Below are positions 32,735-45,259 of a stretch of 64,000 bases of DNA, one piece after another. Source of the stretch: Tiliqua scincoides. Its lineage: Eukaryota > Chordata > Lepidosauria > Squamata > Scincidae. Under the pieces are notes generated by a model. The model worked only from the letters and a program-made list of their open reading frames with translations, ran no database searches and was not told where the DNA came from. Position 1 is the stretch's first letter. Each line of letters begins with the position of its first letter. A program made the translations under genes and the position numbers. The stretch spans positions 116,577,307 through 116,641,306 of the forward strand of contig NC_089822.1 in assembly GCF_035046505.1 (NCBI RefSeq). The letters run 5' to 3'.

Positions 32735-35284
32735 TGGAGTGGAGTTTCCAGCTGGGTGTTTGTGTATGGAGTTAGTTCTCCAGGGGCAGATGAGAATTCT
32801 GCAATGAAAAGTATAAAAAGATAAGCTTTGACAAAGTGCCTTGCCATGCATGCTGTGAGGACAGCAGGCTGTTTGTGCGAAGTGCTTCCTTTGTGCCCTT
32901 TCCCCATGGTTCCTGTCACAAGATTCCCAGGCACATGCCCTATGGGTCCATGAAATGAGCCCAGAAAGATATAATCTCATGCTACACTCCCATGCACTCT
33001 GTCAGGCCTGGGCTGCTGGCAAGGTAGCTGTGGCAACTGTGTATGGGACAGAGCCACCAGCACAAATGGCTGGAAGCCCCACACTGCCAATGGACTGCCA
33101 AGCAGTGCATCAATGTGAGGGACAGAATAGGTAGGTCAGGAGAGAATTGGGGCATGGATGTGTTGAGGGTGGGCTGGGGATGGTTATTGGTGGCAGCAGC
33201 AGTGCCAATATCCTATGACCTTAGCTTGGGCCTGACATACCCCTTTGAACCTACTCAGATTTACACCAGCAAAAGAGCTGGTATGGATCTGAGTAGGACT
33301 ATTGGGGGCTATGGCATGGTGGAGTGGGTAATAATACAAATCCTTTATTTATCTCTCCTCCACTGCCTGGTCCTCAGCCATTCTACAGCACACAGCAGAG
33401 ACTGTCTTACTGTTGCTGCATGCTCTGGGCCACCCTTGACAAGATTGGGCCACTAATCTCACAAAAAATGGAATATATGAAAATCTTTTAAAGTATGTGA
33501 ACAAGACTTGCAGCCCAATTCATTACAACTCCCTGTGTGGTGATGTAGCGGTGCCAGCATGGGTTCTGTTGAGTCCCATGAGGGAGTTTTGGCCTCAAGA
33601 AGCCTCCTCAGGGTAAGGGAATAGCTCTATAGCTGGTGCAAGTTCACGTTGACCCAGGAAGGCAGATCAAGTCCAAGCAGTGGTCAGGATTTGGCATGTG
33701 CCACCACTACTGCAGCCATACCTGCCCCTCTCCCAGGCCTAATCCACACTCCCTTCACTGTTCAGGTTATAGTCGAACAAAGGGGCAGATTGAGAAAACA
33801 CAGTCAGGGGTGATTTGGGGCTGAGGACCAAGGAAGTCTGCCAGGGTGGCAGAAATGGCCTAAGGCCACCTGGCACCTGAGGTGGCATGTCAAACACTGC
33901 CCCCCTTTATCTGGTGAACACCTCTGCGCTTCTTGCTCCCTGGATTAGACAGGGAAGAGGGGGTTGAGCAGAAGGGCAGAGGAGAGGAGAAGGTGGGGGA
34001 GCAGGGGAGGCAAGTGGACAGAGGTGGGTGCCCCCTGCCAATCTGTGGCTGGAGGCAGTGGCCTCAGTCAGACTTGTGGATGGGCCAGCGCTGCAGGGCG
34101 GGAACAGAGTAAGCTTGCTTCAGCACTCTCACAAGTTGATCAGACTGCCAGGCAAAGGCAAGGGTAGAGGCAAGGATTTTTTATAGAGCCCAAGTGTCAC
34201 TTGACTGTCCTCAGCCTGGCCTTGCACCCCAGAAGATATTCTTGGTCCAGGGAATTGTAATTGCTCTGGCTTCCTAATTATCACTGTGCATCTCATTCAA
34301 GATACTCACCCTGACACTTTACACTAGAAACATTATGCCAAATTTCTAGTGATACAAGACAATCAAGCAACCACATGGTAGAAAACCCACTGCATGGTAA
34401 GCTGGTCACCAGTAATTACATGGGAACAAAAAGGAAGTGCAAAAGGAAAGGTAACTTAACACTCTCCATGTAATAAAGGGAAGAGTCTCAAAGCTGAAAT
34501 GCCCAGTATAAACAATTATTTCACCTAACCATCTAATCTCCAAGTACTAGCCAGGGCTGACCATCACTCATGGAAACCTCTGCAACAAATCAGGGCCAAA
34601 TGACACATTATACAGGAGATGCATGATTTATCTGCTGTGTTTGTTTAACTGAAGTGCAACCAAGGAGCAGTGGCAGAGGAGGTACTTAACCCTTTCTCAT
34701 ACACCTCATCTGCAGTGCTCCCCAAGGCTGCTGTTTGCCCCATGTGGGAAAAACATTTAACCTTATCCTTGTATTTTCCTCCCTCTGGGACAACAGCAGC
34801 TTGGAAGCAATTTTAATTGTGAAAATGGTTTAGGAGGAAAGGACGAAATACCTCCTTCCTCCAAAGTTATGGCAAACAAATAGGCAGTCTCCCTGAGACT
34901 GCTTTTTCATTCAGAACCAACTCTAGTCAGGAAATCAATTGAGGCTAGTTCAAGCCCTGCTTGCACTTAAGACAGGGCACCAAATGTTGTAGTGTGCAAT
35001 ACTTTGCTGCAGTCAATGCTTCCACATTTACCTAGAGACATGCCAATGTGCAAAAAGCCATATCTGCTGCTTCCTTAACCATTGTCGTCATCATCATTAT
35101 TGTTCTCTTCCTCCACTGCTGCTGTTCCTCCTGATCCTAAGTCTCCCGCATTTAAAAAGGAAGAGGGAAAGGGAGTGGAAGTGTGCAGAAGAGGAGTGTG
35201 GCGGGCTAAAGTGGAGACATTCTAGGCCTGTCATGCACTACCCTCTCCTCCACTCTTCCTCTCTTGTTCTTTCCCTTCTTCCTT
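32735..35284. other. Intergenic stretch with unassigned repeats
   Basis: Near 33500-33720 the text (GCAGCCCAATTCATTAC, GAAGCCTCCTCAGGGTAAGG, ATAGCTGGTGCAAGTTC) resembles the long form of MITE family A. A GA-rich patch lies at 33955-34010 and 35150-35215. No gene is supported. Confidence 0.4.
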
Positions 35285-36085
35285 TCTATGAAGGAAGGCC
35301 AATTCTATGCTTGGGATCGTTAGAAAAGGTATTGAGAACAAAAGAGCTAATATTATAATGCTGTTGTACAAATCTATGGTAAGGCCACACCTGGAGTATT
35401 GCGTCCAGTTCTGGTCACCACATCTCAAAAAGATCATAGTGGAAATGGAAAAGGTGCAAAAGAGAACAACTAAGATGATTACTGGGCTGGGGCACCTTCC
35501 TTATGAGGAAAGGCTATAGCGATTGGGCCTCTTCAGCCTAGAAAAGAAGCACCTGAGGGGGGACATGATTGAGACATACAAAATTATGCATGGGAAGGAC
35601 AGAGTGGATGGAGAGATGTTCTTTACCCTCTCACACAACACCAGAACCAGGGGACATCCACTAAAATTGAGTGTTGGGAGATTTAGGACAGACAAAAGAA
35701 AATATTTCTTTACTCAGCATGTAGTTGATCAGAGTTAGGACAGACAAAAGAAAATATTTCTTTACTCAGCATGTAGTTGGTCAGTGGAACTCCTTGCCAC
35801 AGCATGTGGTGATGGCATCTGGCCTAGATGCCTTTAAAAGGGGATTGGACCCATTTCTGGAGGAAAAATCCATCACGGGTTTCAAGCCATGATGTGTATG
35901 TGCAACCTTCTGATTTTATAAATGGGCTGCATCAGAATGCCAGATGCCAGGGAGGGCACCAGAATGAGGTTCTTGTTGTCTTATGTGCTCCCTGGGGCAT
36001 TTGGTGGGCCACTGTGTGATACAGGCAGCTGGACTAGATGGGCCTATGGCCTGATCCAGCAGGGCTGTTCTTATGTTCTTTTTAA
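35285..36085 (+). mobile_element. CR1 LINE, 3' part of ORF2 plus 3' end
   Basis: The coding part, in several frames, reads IENKRANIIMLLYKSMVRPH, LEYCVQFWSPHLKKI, VQKRTTKMITGLGHLPYEER, LGLFSLEKKHLRGDMIETYK and LSHNTRTRGHPLKLSVG. This is the C-terminal tail of the reverse transcriptase ORF of CR1/L2-group LINEs. The 3' end GGACTAGATGGGCCTATGGC to GGCTGTTCTTATGTTCTT matches the other CR1 copies. About 45 bp are duplicated in tandem (GTTAGGACAGACAAAAGAAA at 35675-35695 and 35734-35755). 5'-truncated and with an in-frame stop at 35518-35520. Confidence 0.85.
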
Positions 36086-36089
36086 AATC

Positions 36090-37260
36090 CAGGGAGCGTG
36101 GAAGGAGGAGCAGTGGTGGAGCATGGCAGAGGTGGGTGGAGGTAAAATGAGGTGGCCCCAGTTAATCCACGCTTAGGGTGACCACTTTGCTATGCCTAAT
36201 GGATAGACTGGCCCTGAAACCAATCATGGATCTCCCATTTGATGCAGGACTTCCAGCAAGAAAGTCTCTGGCATCTTATTTCCTGTGTTATCTGCACTCT
36301 GACTCTTCATGCAGTTGAACCCTCCATGGGTCAAGGATGTCCCTTTGGCTGAACACTGTCTGCTGCCGAGTCCTTAATCCAATGAGGATGCATCAGGCCC
36401 TGTGAAGCACCTGCTTCCAAACCAAGTCAAATATAGTCCAGATCCAGTTCTTGAGAATAATCATGACATTTTTTTTATTAGGGCATTACAGATATGATAA
36501 TAGGGCTGACATAATTCTGAAGAACAAAGTCCCTAGAACAGCTTCTATAAGAGAAACTTCAATATCTCTCATATGCTAAGGGGGAAAAAAAATAAAGCCA
36601 CAACCTTGGAATTAATCTGAAATGTGAGATAGCATGAAGGGTGCTCTGTGAACTATCAGCCACAAACATTGTTCCAATTATCCTGATACAAGGCCACATG
36701 TGTGCTATTGTTCCTATTAAAAACCAATTCAAAAAAATTGTCCTTCTCCAAACTTGCTTTAATACTGGGAAATTTCTGAACTCTTTACCAAAAAAGACTT
36801 GAGCTGCAATTCCATTCTATAATTATAATCCTATTCTATCCTATCACGTCCTTGTCAGAGTAAGCACTCAGAAAGAACAATATTTGTTGTTCACAAGGTT
36901 GGTCCATCATGAAGCCAACTGAGGCAGTAATTTCAGGAGGGGTATGGCTACCGCCACCCACCGACTCACATCCATTGTTCTTCCTTCCATTCTCAGAAGA
37001 GACACTCTTAATTTAACTCTACCACCCTTATCTCTTCCACTCATCCCCTTCTTCCAATCCAGGGAATGGAAGCAGAGACTCACACATCACCAATCAAGGC
37101 AGGGAACCAGCATTTGCCATGTAACCTCAGGTGCTGGTGATACCCAAGGGTTGGCCCTGGTTGTTCATTTCTGAAATACAGCTTTTACCTATCATCCAGA
37201 AAATTACTTACAGCTCTCTTCAATCACCCAATACATTTGATGTTCACATGAAAAGTTTCT
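36090..37260. other. Intergenic stretch, no gene recognised
   Basis: I see no exon or named repeat here. Confidence 0.35.
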
Positions 37261-37299
37261 GAAGTTTAGAAAAACATTTAGCTTGTCTTTACAACTAAG

Positions 37300-39252
37300 T
37301 GTGTTGCACGGTGTCTTTAGGGTTCAAAACAAACTCAGCAGACTGAAATTGTGGTGATTTCCAAGTCTTTATTCATTGCCAGCAATGGGCTTCTCTTGGT
37401 GGTACAAAATGGGGAACACAGAGAGCTGTGGTCTCTCAGTGTCCCAGAGAAAAAGCAACATTCCCTGCTGGGTGTGACCATTTATACCTGTAGGTTCTTT
37501 GTCTCGAGAAAACTCCAATCATATTTGTTAGAGCCTATGATGTCGGATATGGGGATTTTTCCATTGGCTATTGCCATATCTGGAGCATACATTTAAATAT
37601 CTCAGGTTACTGTATTCGCCATTTTGGAGAACTCCTCCCCTTTCTGCAATGTCAATACTATTTCAAAAGGGGGCAGTGTGCCTCTATCTTAATTTTCCCA
37701 ATTACACTAATCTTGTAATAATCCATTTATTTAAATCCGTGTTTATACTTATTTTATTCAGTATTTTATCTTCTCTTCTAATCTAATTCTAATTATTTTG
37801 TAACTTTTTCCTACAAGAAGTTATATAGAAATCTCTGATTTTTATAAATCTCTCTCTTCTCTGATATAAGTTGCATTTTCAAGAGAAATCTCTAATTGGA
37901 GGCCTCTCTCCCACATTCCTGAGCATCTTCCTTATCGGATTCTGCCAACTCTGATATGTGTAGTCTTCACTAGTTTCATGTCTGTTCTGTCAACTTTGAG
38001 TTTGAACAGACTCCCTGTTAATGAGTCTGTGCCTACCAAGATTAATTATTCTCATTACTAGAAATATTCTTAAACTCACTATCTATTCTGGCGCCTAGGA
38101 AAGTCTGGGCATTTTAGTTAGTTGTCAGGTTTGAAATATTCCTGCTTAGATAAGAATTTCACATTCCTTATTAGCTGTACTGCCTTTATTTTGCAAGCCT
38201 CACTCTAAGGCAGACTTAAATCCTTTTAACTTTGTTTTCCCTTATTAATTTAACTAATATTCAGCAAAGAATATACTTGCTAACTTCTGAGTTTACAAAC
38301 AATAAATTTTGTAACATTCTATGTGCTACTCTCCTTTTAAATGACTTCAGAACAGCTTTTAAAGTCCCTATTTGGTGCTTGAGCGTCTGAATCACTGTTC
38401 AGAAGCTGCATTTTCACTTGTGGACTTCATGTGGCTTCTGTTGACCTCTAATCTCTCCTACTAATTATTTTACAACTTTTACCCAAACAAAACACTTCTG
38501 CTGGTAGCAGAATCTGTCACTCTCTATCTACTGTTATTGCTCTGGCTAATTTGCTACTGTTTCATGAAAGGCTCTCTCTGTCTAAATATAGGCCTTTCTT
38601 CTGCAGCCTAACTCTTAGATGTTATACTGTTTCTCTGTAAATACATTTTAAACTTTATTTTGGTTTAACAATGTCTTTTGGCTTTTAAAATAATCCAATA
38701 TGCTCTTCTGTGTGTTTTCCCTCCTCTGCTCAATGCTGTCTTGGAATTGCAAATGAAGAGGGGGGGATTCCAGCAGCAAGCAGTTAGTCAAGGGGATTCT
38801 TTGAAGCTTCAGCTTGAATCTATAAATTTTACTAGTTAACTTGACAACAAATTGCTGTTATCTTGATTGTGTCAAATTGGTTTATTGCTTAAGCAATTAA
38901 CTACCTCTGTTTGTCTATCTGGGACCTCTCTGTGTTAGGCTAGGTCTGACTCTGAAGGGTGACACAGAGTTCATTTGATTTTACCTATTTATTCCCTAAC
39001 ATTTCCTAACTTATTCTTTTATTTCTTATTTACCCATTTCCTTTACTTATTATACTTCTCATTTAATTTTGTTCTTATAAAAGACCAATTAGGATGTATC
39101 CTTGATTCCTTCCCAACAGACTTTTCCTTGAGGACTCCCAGCTTGTAGTCCCTCCTCTAAGGCTTCTGGGTAAAATGGATCTAAACTCTTCTTGGCAACT
39201 GTGCTTGTGAACATGCTAACATACATATTTCTCTCTAACATAACATAACATT
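37300..39252 (-). mobile_element. Probable solo LTR of a retrovirus-like element (fossil)
   Basis: On the minus strand a TATAAA box (37486-37481) is followed about 100 bp later by AATAAA (37383-37378) and a ~75-nt U5-like tail ending in ..GTGCAACA near 37302. That spacing is typical of LTR U3-R-U5. The A/T-rich U3-like part extends towards 39252, where TGTTATGTTATGTTAGAGAG could be the start. No gag, pol or env segment and no primer-binding site adjoin it, and no target duplication was confirmed, so it appears to be a lone LTR. Family unknown; the far limit is uncertain. Confidence 0.45.
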
Positions 39253-39436
39253 TGATTCATATAAATTCTGATATCCCAAATGCTCTCTCTCATGAGTCTT
39301 CTTTGTGAGATGTATTTGAATCTAAAATATTTTGGTTCAGCATAATGGCTACATACAACTTGTAACTTCCAGGGCCTTCCCTCAAGTGAATGAAAATGGC
39401 CTATACTGACTAGGTTTTTAATGTCTGATCAATTTA

Positions 39437-39615
39437 GGGCCCAATCCTATCCAACTTTCCAGTGCCAATGCAGCTGTACAAATGAGACCTGTGCTGCATC
39501 CTGTGTTGGGGAGGCAGTCATTAAGGCTTCCTCAAAGTAAGGGAACATTTGTCCCCTCACCTCAGGGCTGCATTGCAGCTGCACCAGCACTAGAAAGTTG
39601 GATAGGATTGGCCCC
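39437..39615. mobile_element. Harbinger-like MITE, family A
   Basis: Ends GGGCCCAATCCTATCCAACT and AGTTGGATAGGATTGGCCCC; TTA on both sides (39434-39436, 39616-39618). 179 bp, one of the best-kept copies: about 25 bp of inverted end. Confidence 0.9.
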
Positions 39616-40576
39616 TTATTCAGCTCAATTTCTTTCAAGGCTTTCAACCCAATCCAATACCCTCCCACTGTAAGTAGCCTGTCTGCTTGCTTCCATGCCA
39701 GAGGACATCTGTCCTCTCTGCTTTCTTTCTTGTTCAGTGCTGTGTTGGGATTGACAGCCCATGGTTCACAATGAACCAACAAACTGGAATCAGAAAGCAT
39801 GGCAATAAGGCCCATGTGGGGTGCAGGGGGTACATTGCACCTGGGCCTGGATTAAAAAACCAGGTTGTCTTTATAGAATCATAGAATTGGAAGGCAACTA
39901 ATAGGTCATCTACTCCAACCCCCTGCCTGTAGCAGGAAATCCTCCTAGAGCAACTCCAACAGGTACTTGTCGAGCCTCTTGCTTGAAGATCTTCAGTGAG
40001 GGAGAGTCCACCACCTCCCTCAGCAATCTATTTCACTGCCAAATCACCCTTACCATCAGGAATTTTTTCCTGATATCCAATGGAATTTCTTCTCTTGCAG
40101 TTTGTACCCTTTGGATCTAGTTCTACTGTCAGAGGCAGCTGAGAACAAATCTATCCCTTCTTTCATGTGACAGCCCTTCAGGTATTTGAAGAGACTATCA
40201 TATCCTCTCTCAGCCTTCTCTTCTCCAGGTGAAGTCTAACCAATGCAGAACCACAACTTCTCACAGCTTGGAAGCTACGGTTCTACTAATGCAGGCTAAA
40301 ATTGCACTTGGCTTCTTTGCAGCCACATCATGCTGCTGACTCATGTTCATCTTGTGATCCAATGCAACTCTAAGATCCCTCTCACATGTTGTGCTGCCAA
40401 GCCAGGTATCTCTGATTTTATACCTGTATCTGTCCTTATTTTTGCCTAAGTGCAGAACATTGCATTTGTCCCTGTTGAACTTCATCTTATTCCTTTCAGC
40501 CCAGTTTTCCATTTTGTCTAGGTCTTCCTGAAGGATTCTACTGTCTTCTTTTCTGTTTGCTATTCATCCCAGCTTG

Positions 40577-41150
40577 GTGTCTGTAAGTCCATGGTGGGAC
40601 CCCACCTCCTGCCCAGGCAGTCCAAGTGCGGTTTGTGGGGGACCTCAGGTGCAACTGACTTACCCCACCTTGGAAGAGACCACAGAGACCTTTGTCTGGC
40701 TTGATATAGGCAGTTTATTTGGGTCAAGGTTTTGACATTCATCAAGCCCCTGTTACTTCACAAGGGCCTGGGCTTAACATTCTTGTGCTAATGCTAATTC
40801 TGATGATGCTGGGTAGAATGCCTCTGGTGTGTTTGTCAATGTCATGGGCTTGCTTCCATGGTGGGCTGTTGGAGGAGTTGTCCTGTCCACAGGCAGGACC
40901 AGAGCCCCACAGTGCTTTGTTTCAAATGGAAAGGAAGATTACATCCTGGTGCTTTAAAAACCAGATCTATGCCAAACATTTGCAAAATGGGTGCAGAAGG
41001 TTCTTTGAAAGAGAAGGAGGCTTGTCTGATTTAAATGAAAGTCTCAGGAGCAATAAAGAGGTTAAGTTTGCCTGCAGTTTGCCCTGGAGCCCATTGCCAT
41101 GGAGATTGATTACCCTGTCATTATCTTTGCTGCAGGAACAGCTCTGACTC
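40577..41150 (-). mobile_element. Possible solo LTR inside the CR1 copy (fossil, low confidence)
   Basis: This block breaks the CR1 text. On the minus strand it carries AATAAA (40719-40714) followed by a U5-like stretch (CTGCCTATATCAAGCCAGAC) with CA-ending candidates. No TATA box, target duplication or internal genes were found, so LTR is a suggestion only. Family unknown. Confidence 0.25.
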
Positions 41151-41973
41151 CTGAATGACCTCGCAGATAATCTATGAGGAGATGATCTATGCTTTGATTT
41201 ATTGGCAGAAATTTCTCACCTTAAAGGCAAGTATCTACAGTACCTCTGTGGGGATGGAAGCATATTCCTCCATCAGCCAAGGATCCAGTCTCCATATTTG
41301 CAGGATCCTCCTTCTGATTGAAGATGAAGACAAAGTAGGAGTTGAGTAGCTCTGTCTCCAGACACCAATTGGCCATCCTTATCCAGCAGCAGTCCCACCC
41401 TCTCATTTCTCTTCCTTTTCCTTTGGGCATACCTTAAAAAACCCTTTTTGTTGTTCTTGACATCCCTGGCCAGCCTCAGGTCATACTGGGCTTTAGCATT
41501 CCAGACCCTTGCTCTTCAAAACCGGGCTGTCTGTACTTCTCCCTGGTGATCAGTCCCATTTTCCATTTCCTATACATGTCTTTTTAAATCTTCAGTTCCC
41601 CACTAAGATGCTTGTGCAGCATCCTGGCTTTTTGAGGTGTCTTCCCCTTTTCTTTTTCAAAGGAATTGTTTCTGACTGTACTTGTAGAAACTGTTTCTTA
41701 AGGAACTCTCACTCATCTTGGGTTCCTTTTCTCATTAGTTCATCAGCCCATAGATCCTGTATTGGAATTGCAGAAGATATGGCAAGGAGATAGGATATGG
41801 TGTCTGCAGTGGCTCTCTGCTCTGGTATATCTGGGAAACATGGGGTTAAAACCTGGGCTTTCAGCAGTAGCTGTGCTGCACAGTTGCAGCCACTAGAGGC
41901 AGTCAGGCTATTAAAGGAGCAAATGGAGCAGGAAGAGTTTGTGGGTTGTAGGGAGAGGAGACTTGCTGGCTAA

Positions 41974-42230
41974 GTGGACTGACTTTTTAGTTAACTCGTA
42001 AATTGACTCATGGTTCTGCTTATTGGACTGACTTGTCGGCTAACTGACTTACTGGCAGTTAACTTATGGACTGACCCATGGCTCTGCTAATGGACTGGCT
42101 AATGACTTACTGGACTTTTGGACTGATTAACTGACAACCTGACCAATGGACTGGTGGATGCACGATGAACTGGTAGACTGACTTGTGGATTAACTAACTG
42201 ACTACCCAATTGATTATCTGGATTGAGATT
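41974..42230. repeat. Degenerate ACTGACT-rich tandem stretch
   Basis: About 255 bp built from variants of GGACTGACT / TTAACTGACT (for example TGGACTGACTTGTCGGCTAA, CTAACTGACTTACTGG, GGACTGATTAACTGACAACC), spaced irregularly by 8-15 bp. It is part of an insertion in the CR1 copy. It looks like an old, diverged simple repeat. Confidence 0.6.
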
Positions 42231-42752
42231 GCTAGGTGGTGGAGAGCTGAGGGGGTGTTACTGCACCTGGAAGGACTGCTGCCTCAGGAACTAGGAGGAG
42301 GGACCATACAGGCCCACAGGCAAACTACTTTTTTCATTGGTGCTGGGGTACAGTGGTAATGTTTGCTAGAGCTGGCTGTGGTTAAGCTGGGGGAACTAAT
42401 TAGCCTTAAAGTGGGCATAGATTCTCTAGGCCAAGTTCATAGCAGGAATTTGGCAAGACAAAACCTATTTACCATTTCCCTGAGCTTGTTAAAATCAGCC
42501 TTCCTGAAATTTAATGTACAGGTTTCACTGTTTATTTGTTTTGTTTCCCATAAGATTGAGAATTCCAGTAGTTTATCATCACTTTTCCCTAAGGTTCCTA
42601 CTACTTTGACCTCATCAACCAATTCCTCCTTATTGGTTAAGATCAGGTCAAGGATGGCTCCTCCCCTTGTTCCTTCCTCCACTTTCTGGAAGATGAAGTT
42701 AGCCTCCAGACACAATAGGAATTTATTAGAGCTCCCATGCTTGGCTGAATTA

Positions 42753-43071
42753 CAGCCCAATCCTGAGCTGCCCGGGGTGCACGGCTGCAGCGGCGCTGAG
42801 AATGGCTGCCGCCACATGCTGCGCGCCACAGCCTGGCGTGGGCAGCATCTCGGAAGAAGGGGACTTTCATCCCCATCTCCAGGTAAGGGAAGCAGCCCCA
42901 CCATGGGGCTACTCACTTTACCGCCGACCAAAAGGTTGGTGGTAAGGTAAAGCTGGCCAGTGTTGGGTTAGCATGGGCAGTAGCCCAGCAGTAGGACTCG
43001 CAGATGTGCCTTACGGCACGTTTGCAACAGTACGCAGCGGCACAAAGCTGCTGCACCGAGCTCAGGATTGA
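42753..43071. mobile_element. Family A-type MITE inserted in CR1
   Basis: The left end CAGCCCAATCCTGAGCTG follows TTA (42750-42752) and the right end is CCGAGCTCAGGATTGAG. The inverted ends are AATCCTGAGCT/AGCTCAGGATT. CR1 endonuclease text flanks both sides (NPDICWETL, then AKHGSSNKFLLCLEA on the minus strand), proving insertion. The right duplication is not clean. Confidence 0.65.
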
Positions 43072-43559
43072 GAGTCTCCCAACAGATATCTGGATTGTTA
43101 AAGTCCCTCATTACAGCTACCTCATGTTTCCTTGCAATGACTGCCAGTTGTTTCAAGGAAACATCATCCATTTCCTCCCCTTGGCCTGGCAGTCTTAGAA
43201 TAGATGCCCACCACAATGTTGTGCTAGTTACTTTCCCCCTTAACACTCACCCAGATGCTCTCCACAAGGGTACCTGGACCACTTTGTTGGATTTATGAGC
43301 AGGTGTATAAATTTTTGACATATTATGCTATCCCCCTCCCCTTAACCACATGTTCTTCCTGAACAACTGATAGCCTTCCATTTGTGTATTCCAATCATGA
43401 GTCATCCCACCAGGTTTTGGTTATTCCTATCAAGTCAGATTTACCTTCAGTTGCTAGAAGTTCAAGCTCAAAACCAGGTTGGGTGTATTGTCTGAACAAT
43501 CCGGCATTGCTCTACTGCCAGTCCTTGCCTGAACACCTTAGCTAGCCTGCTTACTGTTG

Positions 43560-43925
43560 ATTACACAGGCCTACCAAATTGAGGGTCAGAAAAGATTTTC
43601 CCAAACTTTATGGTGGTTTGATATGAATTTGGGGTGCCGATTCCCAAAATGGCATCTGTTTTGCCCTATCATGTCTAGTTTTGGAGGTATAGTAAAGCCT
43701 CATTAGTGAATGGTTCAAGCAGCTTCCTCATGAGGAAGGCATGGTGTAGGCTTCCTCATGAGGAAGCTGCTTGAACCATTCACTAAAGAGGCTATGCTGT
43801 GTCTCCAAAACTAGATGTGATAGGGCAAAATGGATGCCATTTTGGGAATCGGCACGCCAAATATACCCAGGAATTGGTGTAACTTTTAAGGAAGCAAAAT
43901 GTGTGTTGGCCTGTGCTATTTCTGA
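43560..43925. repeat. Foldback repeat with ~110-bp arms, copy 2
   Basis: Arms at about 43628-43738 and 43752-43863 are inverted copies (GGGGTGCCGATTCCCAAAAT ... ATTTTGGGAATCGGCACGCC; GTTCAAGCAGCTTCCTCATG ... CATGAGGAAGCTGCTTGAAC) around a ~13-bp loop, so the strand could fold into a long hairpin. The sequences outside the arms match the outside of the copy at 16400-16720. No coding frame or target duplication identified. Confidence 0.8.
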
Positions 43926-44188
43926 TGTTATTTATGGCTTTTGGTACCAGCAGTAGCTTTGCACCCAGCATTCCACGTGGGCAGTGAGACTGGACAATGT
44001 AAGATCCAGGAAATTTCTGGGCCCCTTCCTTTGGCTCCTGGCGGCCCCCTTTTTGACCCTGGACCCAGGTACAAATTATCCCCTTTTCCTGCTCTTATGG
44101 GCTTTGAATCAGAGTCTCATCCAAGGGACCCAAAAGATCATCAACCCCCTTGCCAAGGCAGAGTATCCACGACTATCACATCCTAGAT

Positions 44189-44619
44189 CAGGGGTGTCCA
44201 AACCCCGGCCCTGGGGCCACTTGTGGCCCTCAGGGAGTCCCCAGTCTCCAATGAGCCTTTGGCTGTCTGGAGATTTGTTGGAGCCCGCTCTGGCCCAATG
44301 CAACTGATCTTAGCGTGAGGGCGACTGTTTGATCTCTCAAACAGTGAGCTGTGGGATGAGGGCTCCCTCCACTGCTTGTTGTTTCATGTCTGATGCAGTA
44401 GCGGCAGCAAACAAAAGGCTAGCCTTGCTTTGTGCAAGGCCTTGAGCTATTGCAAGACCTTCATTCATTCATATAAGTTCATCTTTAATATATTCATTTA
44501 TGTAAACTTATGTAAATTTATTCAAATTTTAAATGTAAATTAATTCTTTTTTTCCCTGGCCCCCTCTCAGTGTCAGAGAGCTGATGTGGCCCTCCTGCCA
44601 AAAACTTTGGACACCCCTG
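44189..44619. mobile_element. hAT MITE of the CAGGGGTGTCCAAA family, copy 2
   Basis: Ends CAGGGGTGTCCAAACCCC and CTTTGGACACCCCTG, exact 8-bp duplication TCCTAGAT (44181-44188, 44620-44627). The flanks (CCCTTGCCAAGGCAGAGTAT before, CCAGCCTCTGCTTAAAGACC after) are CR1-like text, so it landed in an older CR1 piece. Confidence 0.9.
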
Positions 44620-44699
44620 TCCTAGATAACTGGCTACCCAGCCTCTGCTTAAAGACCTCTGATGATGGAGAGTCTGCCACCTTCTGGGGCAGACTGTTC

Positions 44700-45258
44700 C
44701 AAGGCAGTCTAGAAAAGAAGCGCCTGAGGGGGGCACATGATTGAGACATACAAAATAATGCAGGGTCATATGTATATGACCTTCCCCCAAACTCCTGTGG
44801 CACAGTGATTGAAAATGGCTGGGATAGAGGGATGCAGGGGATGGATAGAGTGGATGCTCTTTTTCCTCTCACACAACACCAGAACCAGGGGATATCCTCT
44901 AAAATTGAGTGTCCGGAGAGTTAGGAGACAAAAGAAAATATTTCTTTACACAGTGTGTAGTTCGTCTGTAGAGCTCCTTGCCACAGGATGGTGGTGATGG
45001 CATCTGGCCTAGATGCCTTTAAAATTTCTGGAGGAAATGTCCATCATGGGTTACAAGCCATGATGGGCTTGTGCAACTTCCTGGTTTTAGAAGTAGGCTA
45101 CCTCAGAATGCCAGGTGCAAGGGAGTGGCACCAGGATGCAGCTTTCTTGTTGGCTTGTGTGCTTCCTGAGGGATCTGGTGGGCCTCTGTGAGATACAGGA
45201 AGCTGGACTAGATGGACCTATGGCCTGATCCAGTGGGGCTCTTCCTACTTTCCTATGA
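44700..45258 (+). mobile_element. CR1 LINE 3' part
   Basis: TCTAGAAAAGAAGCGCCTGA, ACACAACACCAGAACCAGGG, CTTGCCACAGGATGGTGGTG and the terminus GGACTAGATGGACCTATGGC match the copy at 35520-36085. It has a small inserted stretch near 44765-44840. Inactive 5'-truncated copy. Confidence 0.8.
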
Positions 45259-45259
45259 C

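Larger units (their letters stand above)
39870..43450 (-). mobile_element. CR1 LINE, long minus-strand copy split by later insertions
   Basis: Pieces in minus-strand order: endonuclease text with MRDFNNPDICWETL (43250-43080), then GAILDLILTNKEELVDEV and GKSDDKLLEFSILWETK (42660-42540), linker text near 41780-41360, late reverse-transcriptase text with WAERNKMKFNRDKCNVLHLG and GSTTCERDLRVALDHKMNMS (40506-40300), and the 3' end to 39875 (AATCATAGAATTGGAAGG on the plus strand). Insertions: a MITE-like block at 42753-43071, an unassigned block at 41790-42370 and an LTR-like block at about 40577-41150. Frames are interrupted; this copy is inactive. Confidence 0.75.

Noticed and set aside
42437-42931. 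164-codon minus-strand frame as a host gene
   Set aside because: Half is CR1 endonuclease text and half is an inserted MITE; it is a chance fusion of repeats.
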